Below are positions 1 to 11,850 of a stretch of 64,000 nucleotides of DNA, one piece after another (the stretch's first letter is position 1; each line of letters opens with the position of its first letter). The notes beneath the pieces are model-generated. The model was given only the letters and a program-made list of their open reading frames with translations, had not been told where the DNA came from and did no database searches. The stretch spans positions 149,894 through 213,893 of the forward strand of contig NMRB01000148.1 of the NCBI GenBank assembly GCA_002633025.1, in the 5' to 3' direction. The DNA comes from Notospermus geniculatus. Its lineage: Eukaryota > Nemertea > Pilidiophora > Heteronemertea > Lineidae. A program made the translations under genes and the position numbers.

Positions 1-248
1 ACTACGACATCAAATGCAACGGGGTTTCCAAAGCCATGGTGTTTATTCATTCACGAATAGAACCCGCCTGGCTGGTTAATTTATCTCCTACTTGAAAAAC
101 CCGAATTTTAGCACCTTGGAGTCGGAGTGGGGGTGGGAGTCGGACCAGATTTTAACCTCGCTATTACATGCCCCAAGCGCTACAAATGACGTGGTGATGC
201 GTGCATCTCGCATGAATTTAGCAGTTCCCCCAAACGGGTATTGCCTAG
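1..248. other. Unassigned left-edge sequence, no gene recognised
   Basis: Unique AT-rich sequence left of the TTAA where block A homology begins. It is not shared with the left flank of block B. Short open frames here run into the repeat and have no domain or codon signature. Confidence 0.5.
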
Positions 249-1324
249 TTAAGAAAAACGAGGGATCAGGATGTACGGCTATAGAAAACATAACCATTGG
301 AATATACTGGATCTTTACCGTCCTTGCGTCCGCTGTAGAAATGCGCGTTTAAAGGAACACCGACGGTATTGGACCTCAAATGCGTTATTTGACTGCCGAC
401 GTAGAGGAAGCCACCTAGCGGCCGTAAGACGAACTAAGGGTCAATTCGCGGACAACGTGCAGTAGTTAGTCCCTGGGTTGGAGAGTGGCGCCGGATGTCG
501 AGAAAAAATGGCAATACCGTGGTGCTTTAAGATGATAGGGGGACCACGACAGGGGCGTTTACCAATAAATTTACTTGTAGGTCTTTACTCATCTGTAGTA
601 CAAGCTACATTGTAGTCCAGTATGACCTTATGTATAGAAGACTATTGTGACTCGGACTTTCATTCCTTAGACTACCACTCCTTTCACACACAGTTACACC
701 CAAAAAGTAGTTTCCGATGTATAGTGTGAAAGTTTCCAACAATACCGAACACAAATTGCCTCGCTGAGAATGGCCATTACCGCGGTGTGTGTCACTAATT
801 ACTTACTGTGACATTTTGAAAGTATCTCTCATCGAAACTTTACTTAATTTGAAAAAGTTTTAAAACATTGATGTCAAAGCTAAGTCAGAAGTGCACGAGT
901 TGAGGTACACCCGGCATTGTCATGTACCTGAAAAATACTTTAGCTCAGGGTAAAACATGGAATGGCTAGAAGCACTTCATAAAAACTGACAAGCTAACAA
1001 ACACTGCGGTAGTGATCGATATTTAGGTGACAAACCCGCTGAAATTTACATCCTAAGACCATGAAAAGTTGTGGAACACTTTTGTAGGATTAATGACGTG
1101 AAGGAAGAATACATGTGTCACAACTTCAGATGGCCATTTCAAACTATAACCGATCAATAACATAATTACATGGCGTAGACAGAGTCCTCCAAAAGTTTGT
1201 GAAGATGAAACGCTGCGCGAAAGCCTCCTCATTTTCCTATCCTCAAGTAGGCCTACCCACTGCTGTTGATATTTTTGTCTGTTTCACTGTAGACGAATTT
1301 TTGACACTACATATCTTCAGACCA

Positions 1325-1433
1325 GGCCCCGTATTCATAAAACTACTTAAGTCTAAATGTGATACTTATCTTTTGTGTTGAACAAAGGATAAGTGCCATA
1401 CTTAGACTTAAGTAGTTTTATGAATACGGGGCC
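1325..1433. mobile_element. Palindromic MITE, copy 1
   Basis: Near-perfect inverted repeat with GGCCCCGTATTCATAAAACT at one end and its complement at the other, and the two arms meeting near TTTGTGTTGAACAAAGGAT. Block B lacks it at the matching point. CCAGG flanks both sides and looks like the target duplication. Confidence 0.8.
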
Positions 1434-1454
1434 AGGTTTGATTGATGTATTCCT

Positions 1455-1560
1455 GAACCCATATTCATAAAACTACTTAAGTGTAAGTGTGACACTTCTT
1501 TGTTCAACACAAAAGATATGTATCACACGTTGACTTAAGTATGTTAATGAATATGGACCC
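1455..1560. mobile_element. Palindromic MITE, copy 2 of the same family
   Basis: Arms of ACCCATATTCATAAAACT type with ACTTAAG subterminal motifs. Shared with block B at 16985-17089, so older than the A/B split. Confidence 0.75.
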
Positions 1561-1620
1561 TGGCCCTGCGACCTTTTCTAAAAGGAGGAAATTCATTACT
1601 AAATCCGGACTTACATTCCA

Positions 1621-1713
1621 GGGTCCATATTCATAAACATACTTAATTATCTTTTGTGTTGAACAAAGGAAAAGTATCACACTAAGACGTAAGTAGTTTC
1701 ATGTGTATGGGCC
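1621..1713. mobile_element. Palindromic MITE, copy 3, shorter
   Basis: Same family, shortened left arm (GGGTCCATATTCATAAACAT). Block B has a fuller version at 17323-17448. Confidence 0.7.
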
Positions 1714-3081
1714 AAGGGTACTTAATTTTAGTCCTACTGCCACAGGTGTCTCTTGCCTACAATGTATTCATGGCCGCAACTAGCATATACATTGGGTTGG
1801 GGTGGGGGTGGGGGAGAGACGTCATCGAAAAAACGTATGCGTTCATGCGGAAGTTGTGAGAAAAAAGGCAAAAAGTGCAGTTTATAGGATACACAATCGC
1901 CCTCTTTTTGGGTCCGTATTTATTCATTATTCATTTACATCAGTTCTGTTATTTTTAAGACTAAGTTATTAAGTAGTTAAGAAAGTAGTTAAAAGAAAGT
2001 AGGTAAAAGCATACCTTGTGCGTCCAATCCAGAGTGCAGGCCGCACAATACGAAGATTATCGAATTAAAGTGCATGCTTCCGATCGGCAGTGGATTATTA
2101 GGTATCACCTTCGGCCACGTGATGAACTTACGTCCTATTCCTGATTGCAAGTGAAGAAGTAAAAAAAGAGTGGGCCTTCTGTATCATGGCCTAGGCCGCA
2201 CTCACTATGATATTCGCTTTCCACTACGAGCAGTCAGCGTTTTGTCCTTCTTTCAACTTTTTGACGGCAGAGGTCATAAACGTTGAATAATTCGCACATA
2301 GAAACATTCACACCCAGATTTCCACCAATGCCACTCCGCTTTGTTGGTTTTTGGTTATACGGATAACTTTCCGAAATACGTGTTATGCGGGAGATCACCT
2401 ATCGGACGTATCCTTCTCAAATGCCAACACGATTACTGCAGGAAACACCGGTGCTTCCTCGACACAGCCTTGCCTTTCAAATTTGACTACCAAATCGTTG
2501 ATGCCACGGTTTGAGCGTCTCCCTCTAATTTGTTAATTTTCACGTTATTCGCCATGTCGTCCCAAAAGTCTATAAATTATAAATGGAGTACAGCGAAGAA
2601 CATGAACAATATGCTCTCATCAGACCCAATATCGTCAGCATGTGTCCGTAGGCAAAACTGTTTCTTTCTTTTGATGCCCTTCATCGCAATTAGTAGCAAA
2701 CTGGGTCGATGGTGCTGACGAAAAGTTGACGAGAAGAGCTGATGCTTAAATGTTTAAGCTGTCGTTTTAAACGTAAAGGCTAAATGAGCCTGCCATGAGA
2801 CAAATGAGGTGTGCATTCACACAAAATCTATGGTTTTCGATTATTGCACCGTTTTCAAAGGCAAGGGACCCCGTCGTTTTAAACTGACGGCTAATTCGAG
2901 TGATCCACTTTTAAGCCAAATGTGGCACATTCACACCACAAATGCACACCACCAGTGCCTCTTTCACAGACAAGGAATAACAATCGGCTTGTTGAAACCA
3001 CTCGGAAAAGTGAAGCCGCATTTGGTTATCAATAATCGTGTTCTGCGTTCGGTCGAGAGATGGCGACATCAATCTAGGCCA

Positions 3082-3110
3082 ATGAGCACCGCGCGCTTCG
3101 CGGTGCTCAT
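3082..3110. repeat. Perfect 12-bp stem-loop
   Basis: ATGAGCACCGCG, a 5-base loop CGCTT, then the exact complement. Identical in block B at 18816-18844. Very GC-rich for its surroundings; function unknown. Confidence 0.7.
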
Positions 3111-3394
3111 ATTGAATTCTCTAGGATTGGTCAATTTTACGCGATTGGGACGCTTTTCGCAGGAAACCGCTGCACGGAATGACGTGATTTTTCGCCACCT
3201 GCCCTATCTATTGTCAGGCCAGGTCTGAAAGAAGGGATTCTTCGAACCGATCGATACTGACCGTGTTTTGGATGATTTTGGTCTCTTGCTGGCAAAATGA
3301 TGCAGACGACGATTATTTCCCCAGAATCTCGATTTTTCTGGCGAAGTCTATCATTAAACCGAACTCTCAGGCCCGTTCTCTGCGGGGACTCGAT

Positions 3395-3596
3395 TTAAGC
3401 ATGCCTCACACGAGGACGGTTCTGACGGCGGTTCAGCACGGTCCAATAGGGAAGTTTAGAAATCAAGCGATAAATGCAATATAAAATCCGGTTAATGTGT
3501 CGTATGAAAAATAAAGTTATCGTTTGATTTCTAAACCTCCCTATTGAACCGTGCTGAACCGCCGTCAGAACCGTCCTCGTGTGAGGCCTGCTTTAA
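3395..3596. mobile_element. Hairpin MITE with TTAA flanks
   Basis: 202 bp bounded by TTAA on each side. The arms begin AGCATGCCTCACACGAGG and run about 85 bases with few mismatches. The interior holds a second repeat around AAATCAAGCGATAAA. Block B copy at 19129-19330. The inner part is related to a hairpin in the ERG intron at 51472-51627. Confidence 0.8.
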
Positions 3597-4048
3597 TTTC
3601 TACAAACTGGACCTTATATCCATTCCCTGTCTGACTCCTTAACAGTTTTGCGTTTTTCTCGCAGATGTCTCTGCATGTTCCACCGAATCAACGGGCGATT
3701 CTACTGGGGTGTTAATGGGTGGATATAAGCACGTGTCTCAGTTCTGTAAACATGGGATGACTATGAGGTGAACGTAAAAGCATCTCCCGGCCGTTCCCTT
3801 ACATGTATTTTTTTCTGTTCGAACATTCTCTTTTTATCAACTACTCCGTCGTTTCCGTCTTTTCCTTCGTTTTTCCATGTTTCGTGTCATCATTAATTAA
3901 TGTGACCAATTTTTGCTCTGGTGGATTTGAAACACGCTATAGGTAAATAATGTTCAAATAAAAAACTTTTCTTTTGGTTTTGGTTGAGCAATAGATTTTC
4001 CATTCAGGTATCAGGATTTTTTGTCAATAACTAAAAATACACTACACA

Positions 4049-4201
4049 ATCCCTTATAAAAATATTCTCCATTTTACCATGGTGAATGGTAATTTCGCAC
4101 GGTAAAAGAAGGTTTATCACGGAGAAAGCCATTTAAACCATGGTAAACTGTCCTTTACCGCGCGAAATTACCATGGTAAAATGAAGATTTTCATAAGGGA
4201 T
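4049..4201. mobile_element. Inverted-repeat MITE, ATCCCTTAT ends
   Basis: About 153 bp. Outer arms ATCCCTTATAAAAAT / ATTTTCATAAGGGAT, and inner arms with TTTTACCATGGT and ACCATGGTAAAA. Block B copy at 19781-19936. Confidence 0.75.
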
Positions 4202-4652
4202 AAGACCGATTCTCACTTTCTCATAATTCGAAAGAAGGTGGTGGAAACGTCAACTTTGCTGGTATACCTGAAGACCCTAATATGCACCCCAGGGTAATCA
4301 GTGGTTCTCAATGTTGGCTCCCTCAGTCACCAAATTTTTTGTGACGAAGGGAGCGAGCGCTAAGATATATTCTCAAGGTGCTATCATGTGGGACCCTTCT
4401 GAAGTCCCCCCCCACTCTTGAATTTCTGTATACCACTGTTATATTAGCACTGAGAGACTTAGTATAATGCATTTCTGACATTATCTGGGCAAATTAGAGA
4501 CTGAATACAGTGGCGCCACCAAATAGGCCGGTAGTCTATCATGTTCTGGAGAAACTCCGAAGGGCGTTCGCACTTCTGTAGACCACCACACTGTGGCGCT
4601 GTGGTTTTTGTTCATTCACGTCAGCTTTAAGTATATTTATGAATATGGACCC

Positions 4653-4791
4653 AGGGCCCATATTCATAACCTTTCTATGCTTTAGTTACTTGCAAAAGTG
4701 CCCTGTTTATACAGGCCAGCCTACACACACTTCGCAACCAACTAAGCTACATGTAGCAAGGTTTTATGAATATAGGCCCAGGGCCGCAGCT
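4653..4791. mobile_element. MITE with GGGCCCATATTCATAA ends
   Basis: TIRs GGGCCCATATTCATAA and TTTTATGAATATAGGCCC enclose a spacer with GTTACTTGCAAAAGTGCCC. Block B has a diverged copy at about 20948-21081. Confidence 0.65.
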
Positions 4792-6719
4792 AGCGGTCTG
4801 GGGGGGGGGGCATATGGCGCTAGGGGGGATGGGGCAAAATTGCCTTTTTTGCAATTTTTCAGCCAAAATCTATATAAAAACACATTTTTCGGTGACATCT
4901 AGGGAATTTGCCCCTCTGTCCCTGTGATACCTAATGAGATAAGTTTTTTTCCCATCAGGTACACTTTCTCATAAAGTTGATGCTCCACGTGTCTGGTAGG
5001 TGTCGCTGATAGTTCAATCGACTCCTCTTGCGTTGTCAGTCGTCACTCAGGCTGGAAGGGCAACCGGAACACTACATTACACCATGCATTAGCCCAGTTG
5101 TCGATAACTAGAAAGCTTTCAAATCGTCGGCTCAAAACTCACACTCAAACTGCGGAACATTCTGGCGCTAATGGTACTCAAAACTCGGATACGCAAGAAA
5201 TTCCAAATCACCGCCCATGAGTGGCGGTACTTGACTATTGTGTGTACAGTTCCTTCGAATCCGTTTCTGTACAAGCAGAATCAAACAAAACAATACTTAA
5301 CTTTCCTCTTCACCTATTTATATGAATAGCGCCATCAAAGATTACCGCCAAATTATTCGCGGGAAATCTTGACTTTGTGAAAAATGTGCAAACCAATTCA
5401 ATCTCCAGAATAGAAGTGTCAGTAATTACATTTTCCAATCCGTGCTGCAGTTCAGTCTACTTGAAATAAAATCTATTGAAACTGTTTTACTTTTTTGACA
5501 AGGTTTGGTCTGGGTAACGTTTTAAACAGTGTTCTTTTAGAATCAGCAAAAAAAGTATATTTTGGTGCTATGCACAGAACGTAAACTTAAAAAAACAATT
5601 TGACGTATCATAGAACTGCACAGCTGAAGTCCCTTCCATGCAGTATTTGCAAAATGCAAGTTCTGTCCTCCTAAATTTGTGTAAAAAAGTAATATGATCG
5701 AAGTGAGCGTCAAGTGAAAACTCGAGGATTCCGAAATTTACGAACAATTCGAGGTCACATTTTTTATGGTGAAAAAACCCAAAGGTAGCAGTTTATTCCC
5801 ATTCCGCCCTTTGCCAATTCGCCCCCAGCACAAACTCCCTCGCTAACCCTACACCTAGCCTTCGCCAGGGCTAACAATGCTCTCTGCCTCAGCCCTGGTA
5901 ATGTACTTATGTAGTGTTTTTTGTAATTATTCAATACAAATATACTCCTATACTCCAACCATCGCAGGGTAAATTGGGAAATGGCGAAATGGGAAGCAAG
6001 CGACCAGCTATTGAAACAAAAATTTACCGACGCGAATGGATTTTTGCTACCTCTGCCGAAATGCTGCAGTTCGGCAGTAGGTGGCTTCAAAGTCAGGTGT
6101 TTGTTCTCTAAAATTCACCCTGGACTACTAGTATGTGGCTTCAAAGTCCCGTGTTTCGTTCTCCAAAATTCACCCTGGACTACGAGTATGTGTATCTTTC
6201 CTCATTGATTATAGCCTAAGTTAAAAGACATTCGCAACTTGTTAGAGCGGCGCAACGCGATGAGACTTCAAAATGGATCTTCTTCCTCATCCAAACATCT
6301 TGAATCCTTCTTGGTGTCCAACTTCTGTATCGTACATTTTAAGACCGGATACGCTATGGCTTCATTCTAGCCGATCGTTCCATTGAAAAAAATGCAAAAT
6401 GAAAAATCTGCAAACTGAAGTCCTAGAATGCATTAAATGATGCGTTACAGCCATAAACTACTTATGTCCTTCTTAAACTGCTTGAAAAATGCCCCGCGTG
6501 CATGTGTGCATCGTCAATAGGTTGCAAATGTGTGTTGAGTGCTTTTCACAAATAACAGATAACGCCTTCGTTTCCGACAGTTATGCAATACTGCTCACTC
6601 GGATATGGTAAAAGTTAATAAAATGTTGCTCTCTTGTTCGGTTTTGACTGAAAGTTGAAGTGTCCCAGCAGAAAAGTTCGATGAAATGGTCAGCATCTGA
6701 GTGCTAGTTCCCAGTGGCC

Positions 6720-6886
6720 GGTGTAATAGAATCTAATGTCCCTCGATATGTGATGTCCCCCAACAATACATTTACAGATTAAGCAGCACCATTGACTTGG
6801 GCTCTGGAGAGACCAAGACCCTTAATCCTGTGACAAGCCATGCATGGGGACATCAGGAAGACGGGGGCATTAGATTCTATCACACC
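6720..6886. mobile_element. MITE with GGTGTAATAGAATC ends
   Basis: TIRs GGTGTAATAGAATCTAATG and the complementary CATTAGATTCTATCACACC. Present in both copies (22570-22734 in B). Confidence 0.75.
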
Positions 6887-7029
6887 TGTGTGGTAGAATC
6901 AAATGCCCCTTATATTGGATGCCCTCCAACAATACAAACGGATTCAGCGATACCACTAAATTGGACTCAACGGAGGCCATGCCCAATTGTACCTTGACGG
7001 CCTCCTCACCCCCCGCGGCCAAAAAAGAA

Positions 7030-7228
7030 CCCCATGTACATGTACAAGGTACAAAAAGCACAAAATTGACACACTAAATGATAATAAACAAGAGTCAATC
7101 TCCAGAATTCACGAATTTTCGACCCCAACCGGGGTCTTTTTCAAGTGGAACTTTACAATCTGAAACTCTAGTAATGTACATGTAATGTACATGAAACTCT
7201 AGTAATCTAATGTACATGTACGTTATCC
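7030..7228. mobile_element. Block A-specific insertion carrying half of a hairpin element
   Basis: Contains AAATTGACACACTAAATGAT, AGTCAATCTCCAGAATTCAC and GACCCCAACCGGGGTC, the same modules as the complete hairpin at 31235-31474. The right part is an ACATGTA-rich simple repeat. Block B lacks it; an N lies at the matching place (22871). Confidence 0.6.
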
Positions 7229-7980
7229 TGCAGGAAAATGCACCAAAATCGCAGTTGTAAGGTCATAGAGACCTGGCTTGCCAATGGAATCTTATCATAT
7301 CAAAAGCGTCAGTGTCAGGACTTCCATTGTAGCCTGTTGTTTGGTCAGCAATGCCGACCATCACCAACAGAAGCTGGACCCCCGCAATGCCAGACCTTTG
7401 TAACCTTTTGGTGTATACATTTACTGTGCGCTTTGTCTATGATATTTAGCAGTAGCAGATTAGCCAAGCATGATGAACCGCCCCTCAAAGTTAGTACCAA
7501 AATTAATGGCCCCAAACAGTAAAACTTAATTGCCATTCGGTTTTCAATCCATAGCGAAACAAGCCTTCTATCCTCAGCATTCTCACTTTGACATGCAAGA
7601 ATCACATATTTTACCACGAGTCCTATTCATTCTTTACCAGATGCATTAAATTCGCCCAGTGATGCATGGTGTCATTTGCAATGTATCCGACAGAGAGACC
7701 GGGAATTATTCAGGAATATGCTAATAACGGAATATTCACATTACGACTGCTTTCATAATGGCAAGATTTATATTAAGACTATTAAAGCCAAGTATATGAG
7801 TATCGCCATCGAGTTCTTTCGAATGGCTGAAGCGTCAGTTCCATCATCATCAGGCAGAAACGGTAGTTCGGGTTGTTCCAGGGTTTTGAGGGTGTTCTGT
7901 TGGTGTCTCCTTGGTTCAGTGTGATTTAGTGAGGTAATCTGAAAAGGAAGCCATATCATTCTTGTCATTGACAGTTCATA

Positions 7981-8255
7981 TACACTGAAAGCCTTTGCAT
8001 AGGCAAGCTGCCTAATATAGGTTAGGCGTTATCTCACCCCCGGAATTTCTATCATGTTAGGCATTTTGCCTTATGTTCCTTTTTTAGGCAATGCTTTGGG
8101 CATTTTACCCAATCTTTACATTAGGCGATCTCCCTAAGGCATTGCCTAAGGAATATTAGGCAAAATGCCTAACATGATTGACATTCTGGGGATGAGATCA
8201 TGCCCAACATATTGTCAGGCATCTTGCCTAAGCAAACTCAAAGGCTTTCAGTGTA
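7981..8255. mobile_element. MITE with TACACTGAAAGCC ends
   Basis: 275 bp with perfect 13-bp TIRs, plus long subterminal inverted repeats rich in TTAGGCA and TGCCTAA. The flanking TA suggests a Tc1/mariner-type target. Present in both copies. Confidence 0.8.
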
Positions 8256-8890
8256 CCTGTACTCTTCGAGGTTTGTCAGTCAAATTCTTACAAAAGTCAG
8301 TTTTAGCGATTTAAAATATTTCTGGCTTATACCGTGACAGTGGTTTCCACTACAAAACCTCAAAACGCTTCTGTCTCACCGGAAATCTTTCTGGAGACTC
8401 CAACAGCAAATTATCACTTGTTCCTTTCAAAAACAGTCTACAAAAGGTCTTTCTACCCGGTGCGGGTGCGTTCCGGATCGAGACTGGATCGAGGAGGGTT
8501 GGGTTATTTTTCGCCGAGTAAAAGCGAAACAACTAGCGGACATTTTTTACACCCTGTTCTCAACTGCCACTCCATCTCGACGATGTTCCACCAAGAAAAC
8601 AGTAATAGCATCCTCGTTATCCTAATTTACCGTCCATTAGGAGCCCATAGTGCCTCCCGCCGAGAGGTCATCTGTGGAATAAAACTGCGGTCTGCCGTTG
8701 AAAAGAAACTCACAAGTGATGTGTAACCCTGACTAGGCCTTTCATAACTTGGCCTGGTTCGTGTATAGTCAATAATTCGCGTAGTTCGCAGGTTCGCCGT
8801 GGTGGCCGGATAAGTCATATTATACAGTAGTGAAAAAGATGCATTGAATTCTTCCTGTATCCTCATACGGTATCGAAAGTGTACTCTCAT

Positions 8891-9038
8891 GCCCGGTTGC
8901 ACCAGTCATACTTAAGGTCGACTTTGTGCTCAAGCTAACCTCAAAGTCGTTCTCAACCTCAAATTGTAATGGCAAATCATATTACTTTGTTGAGGTCAAC
9001 CTCAAACTTCACTTTGAGCATAGCTGGTGCAACCGGGC
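8891..9038. mobile_element. MITE with GCCCGGTTGCACCAG ends, block A only
   Basis: 148 bp, 15-bp TIRs. Block B reads GTACTCTCAGAACC without it, and CTCA occurs on both sides in block A, so this is a filled/empty site pair. Confidence 0.85.
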
Positions 9039-9053
9039 CTCAGAACCTCGTAT

Positions 9054-9117
9054 AACAAAAAAATTGATTTACATGAAGAAAGAAAATTTTTCTTCATGTA
9101 AATCAATTTTTTTTGTT
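9054..9117. repeat. Long AT-rich hairpin
   Basis: AACAAAAAAATTGATTTACA followed by its complement, with arms of about 30 bases. Shared with block B (24884-24947). Confidence 0.7.
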
Positions 9118-9374
9118 AAAGGAGCTGGACGTTCAAGTTGTAAACACTCACTCACTGGTTCTCTATCCATGCGACGCCTGCGGTGCTGCCACCTATTGTC
9201 GGTGATATGTACTGACGTGAATATCGTGAGTGAGTTGTATTGGACCGGGCACCAGTCTAACGATCACGGGGCGCTACTGGTGCTGCCACCTTCACAAAGG
9301 AATAAAACTAGTTTGCTGGCCACTGTTTGTAAACAAACCAGTTTGTTTACAACTTGGACGTCGAGCTCCTTTAA
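9116..9374. mobile_element. piggyBac-type MITE, TTAA target, block A copy
   Basis: A 251-bp element (9120-9370) flanked by TTAA on both sides, with TIRs AGGAGCTGGACGTTCAAGTT and AACTTGGACGTCGAGCTCCT. Block B has a single TTAA (24946-24949) at the matching point, an exact empty site. A second copy of the family is at 15447-15704. Confidence 0.9.
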
Positions 9375-10202
9375 GTTGTCGTATTTTTCCACAAAAATTT
9401 ACATCCGAGGTTTTGACTTATAAATGTTTTTTTCAAAACCGCCGCATACCGGTATGTCAGTCAGTGTGCGAGTCAAAACCTGTAAATATTAGTAGGCAAA
9501 ATAGTTTTTCTTTCCTCTTGTGAAATTTTGTTTTTGTCACGTACAGGGTTTGATAGTACACCGTAGATATACTTGTATATGTTCTTCAACCACTTTCAAA
9601 AATGACCGGTAGTCGCTGGGATCGTGTTCCTATCTTCATGCTAACTTCATATTTGCGATCGATTATCCTCTTAATCCATTATGTGGAGAAGAGAAGTGTG
9701 GACAAAAATGACGCCAAAATTTGTAGATCGTTACATCAATAATTCTAGTCTCACATCACATAACCACTAAATCTTTCACTGTTGAGTAAATTTTCAGCAA
9801 CCTTCCACTTAACCATTCAGCTCACGTCAAGGAGAGCGAGGAATCTCCTCCAGGTCGCCCTGAGTGATAGATGATGATATATATCCGGGAAACCCTCCTG
9901 GCTTTAAAATGGTCAACACTCGAACATCCATCTATTTTGTCTCATTGTCTCTTCTGGCCCAAATGTAATCAAATATTCGGTTTTTGACATAACACCGCTT
10001 AAATTGACCGTATTTATTTTCCTGTGTACTACATGTACTTCTTCTTCATACGTAGCAGTTTTCTGAATTTTTCTGGGAACAACAAGATTTCATATCTTTA
10101 TACGATGCCAAATGATGGGCCAACAGCCATTCAAAAATAAAAGATTGACTTAGCCTGGTCGATCACTGGGGGGTGAAACAATTGTTGAAAGTAGGAATTA
10201 AG

Positions 10203-10431
10203 CAGATTGATGATACTTTTTCATTGGTACAAACAGATTGATGATGCCTGTATTCGTGAGTAAACAGATTGGTGATACCTTTAGTGAGTATAAACTGATT
10301 GATGATACCTATTCGTGAGTACAAATTGATGATGCCTGTATTCGTGAGTAAACAGATTGATGATACCTTTTAGTGAGTACAAACAGATTACTAATACCTG
10401 GTAGTGAGTACACACTGATTGATGATGCCTT
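10203..10431. repeat. Minisatellite, about 29-31 bp unit
   Basis: About eight units built on CAGATTGATGATACC...TAGTGAGTACAAA. Block B carries the same order of variant units at 25764-25991. Confidence 0.85.
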
Positions 10432-10510
10432 CTAGAGAAATTGGAGATGTCTGAAAGGCTACTCGCTTTTCTTCTACATTGCCTAGTGAAATGATACGGG
10501 TTTATAAGTG

Positions 10511-11160
10511 CGAAGTGACTATTTACCCGGCTGCAGGTCGAATTCACCCGGCTGCCGGTCAAGCAGTGGACAAAAAATCCTTTGTTTAACCGGCTGCTGT
10601 TTCACCGACGGTTGCCGGATTCCTTTTTTTTTATGGGAATGTATTCACATTAGCGGGAAAATGGCCGCCGGAGAGGCGATGCAATTTATCTGGGACAAAG
10701 ATTTCATTGGCAGATCCTAACGAGACAATTCAAATCAGTACTATCGGGTCCTTTTTATTTACCAAAAATCCGTTTCCGAGGAACACATCCTTCCCATCAG
10801 ATTCCCAAAGTCAGCCAGAATGTGTCTAACGAATTTAACTAATGCCGTGATAAGGAATATTATTACTTTTTCACCGGGCAAGCCACATGCGGCAGTTTAG
10901 CGTTCCATGTTTTGTATTGACCCGCAGCCGGTTACCGAAGGATAATTTTATGCGTTCTTTACCCGGCAATTGCCGTTAAAATAACGACAAATGTTGTCAC
11001 TGCGTGACCGGCAGCCGGGTAAGCAAGACGGATTTCCTCATTGCGTAAACGGCAGCCGGGCAAGCAAGATATATTTTCCTCAGTGCGTAACCGGCGACCG
11101 GGCAAACAAGACCTTTTTTTAACCACTGCTTACCCGGCAGCCGGGTAAATATCACCAGCC
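10511..11160. mobile_element. 650-bp TIR element with 9-bp target duplications, block A only
   Basis: TTATAAGTG stands at 10502-10510 and again at 11161-11169, and block B has it once (about 26065). Ends are imperfectly inverted: GTGACTATTTACCCGGCTGC and GCAGCCGGGTAAATATCACC. Inside, the motif CCGGCAGCCGGGTAAGCAAG recurs several times near the right end. A 9-bp duplication suggests a Mutator-like, non-autonomous element (8 bp, hAT-like, is possible). No transposase frame. Confidence 0.85.
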
Positions 11161-11278
11161 TTATAAGTGTGTTAATTGCCCCTCAACTACGTAGGAGCTT
11201 TTAGGAAGCTAGCAATGAGGTGCACACACAGTGAAGCACAGACGTATGTACTGTATATGTCCTGATGTGCACCTCACA

Positions 11279-11279
11279 N
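11279..11279. other. Collapsed assembly gap (N)
   Basis: Sequence left of the N matches block B up to about 26182 and sequence right of it matches from 28299. About 2.1 kb present in B is therefore missing here. Confidence 0.9.
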
Positions 11280-11850
11280 TTCTGGGGGATGGTTGTTGGT
11301 GTAGGCAGTATGGCCTAGATTGGTTCCCGTTCTAACCTCTAGGCTAATACTCAGACCGGTGTAACGTGTGACATTACCATAGATTGACGCACTTGACAAT
11401 GAGCGACAAACGGAAACAGTGAATCTGTCATGTTTCCCAGTGTGTTCCAAAGAATGGGAAGTCACACAGAAAAATGGCCACACCGAAAAACGTTACACCT
11501 ATATCGCCTGCCGTCCATCACGTGACCGGCCGAAAAGCAGTTGTAAGAAAACGCGTTGATTGGCTAAATCGGCTGTGTTACGGCTGATCACGTGATAATG
11601 GGCGGCAGCCGATACCGATCGCAGAATTGGCCCTAGCGGTGAGATCGGGAACCAATGTAAGTGCGGCACTTGTTTCAGCTTTTGGTTGCATACAGACCCC
11701 AATACTATATCAAACTCTGTGCACTAGCTTTAGAGAGCAGAAAAACTGACATTGTTTCTAAAAAATGTAGTGATCGCGTTTTACTCGCACTTGATCCCCT
11801 TTCAGTCATCCGTTTTTAATCCCCTCCGTAGTCTAAACACGCAATCAAAT

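Larger units (their letters stand above)
249..11850. repeat. Block A: first copy of a large duplicated non-coding segment
   Basis: From the TTAA at 249 to about 11850 the sequence is collinear with 15701-28871. Matches are near-identical over long runs (for example 2000-4490 against 17740-20520, and 9373-10500 against 24950-26065). Differences are single-base changes, small indels and discrete inserted elements. Local stretches that do not match are 4492-5261 in part, about 5640-5970 and 8662-8828. I see no exon in it. The longest open frame (2809-3228, 139 codons) is shared with block B, but its only two changes are both amino-acid replacing, so it has no sign of coding selection. Confidence 0.9.

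Noticed and set aside
2809-3228. 139-codon frame conserved in both copies
   Set aside because: The two copies are simply nearly identical; the only two differences replace amino acids, and no domain, splice site or start context supports coding.
8926-9423. 165-codon plus-strand frame as a gene
   Set aside because: It runs across a MITE, a hairpin and a second MITE that are absent from block B; chance frame through repeats.
10203-10431. CRISPR-like array
   Set aside because: Units are contiguous diverged tandem repeats without unique spacers, in a eukaryotic genome; a minisatellite.
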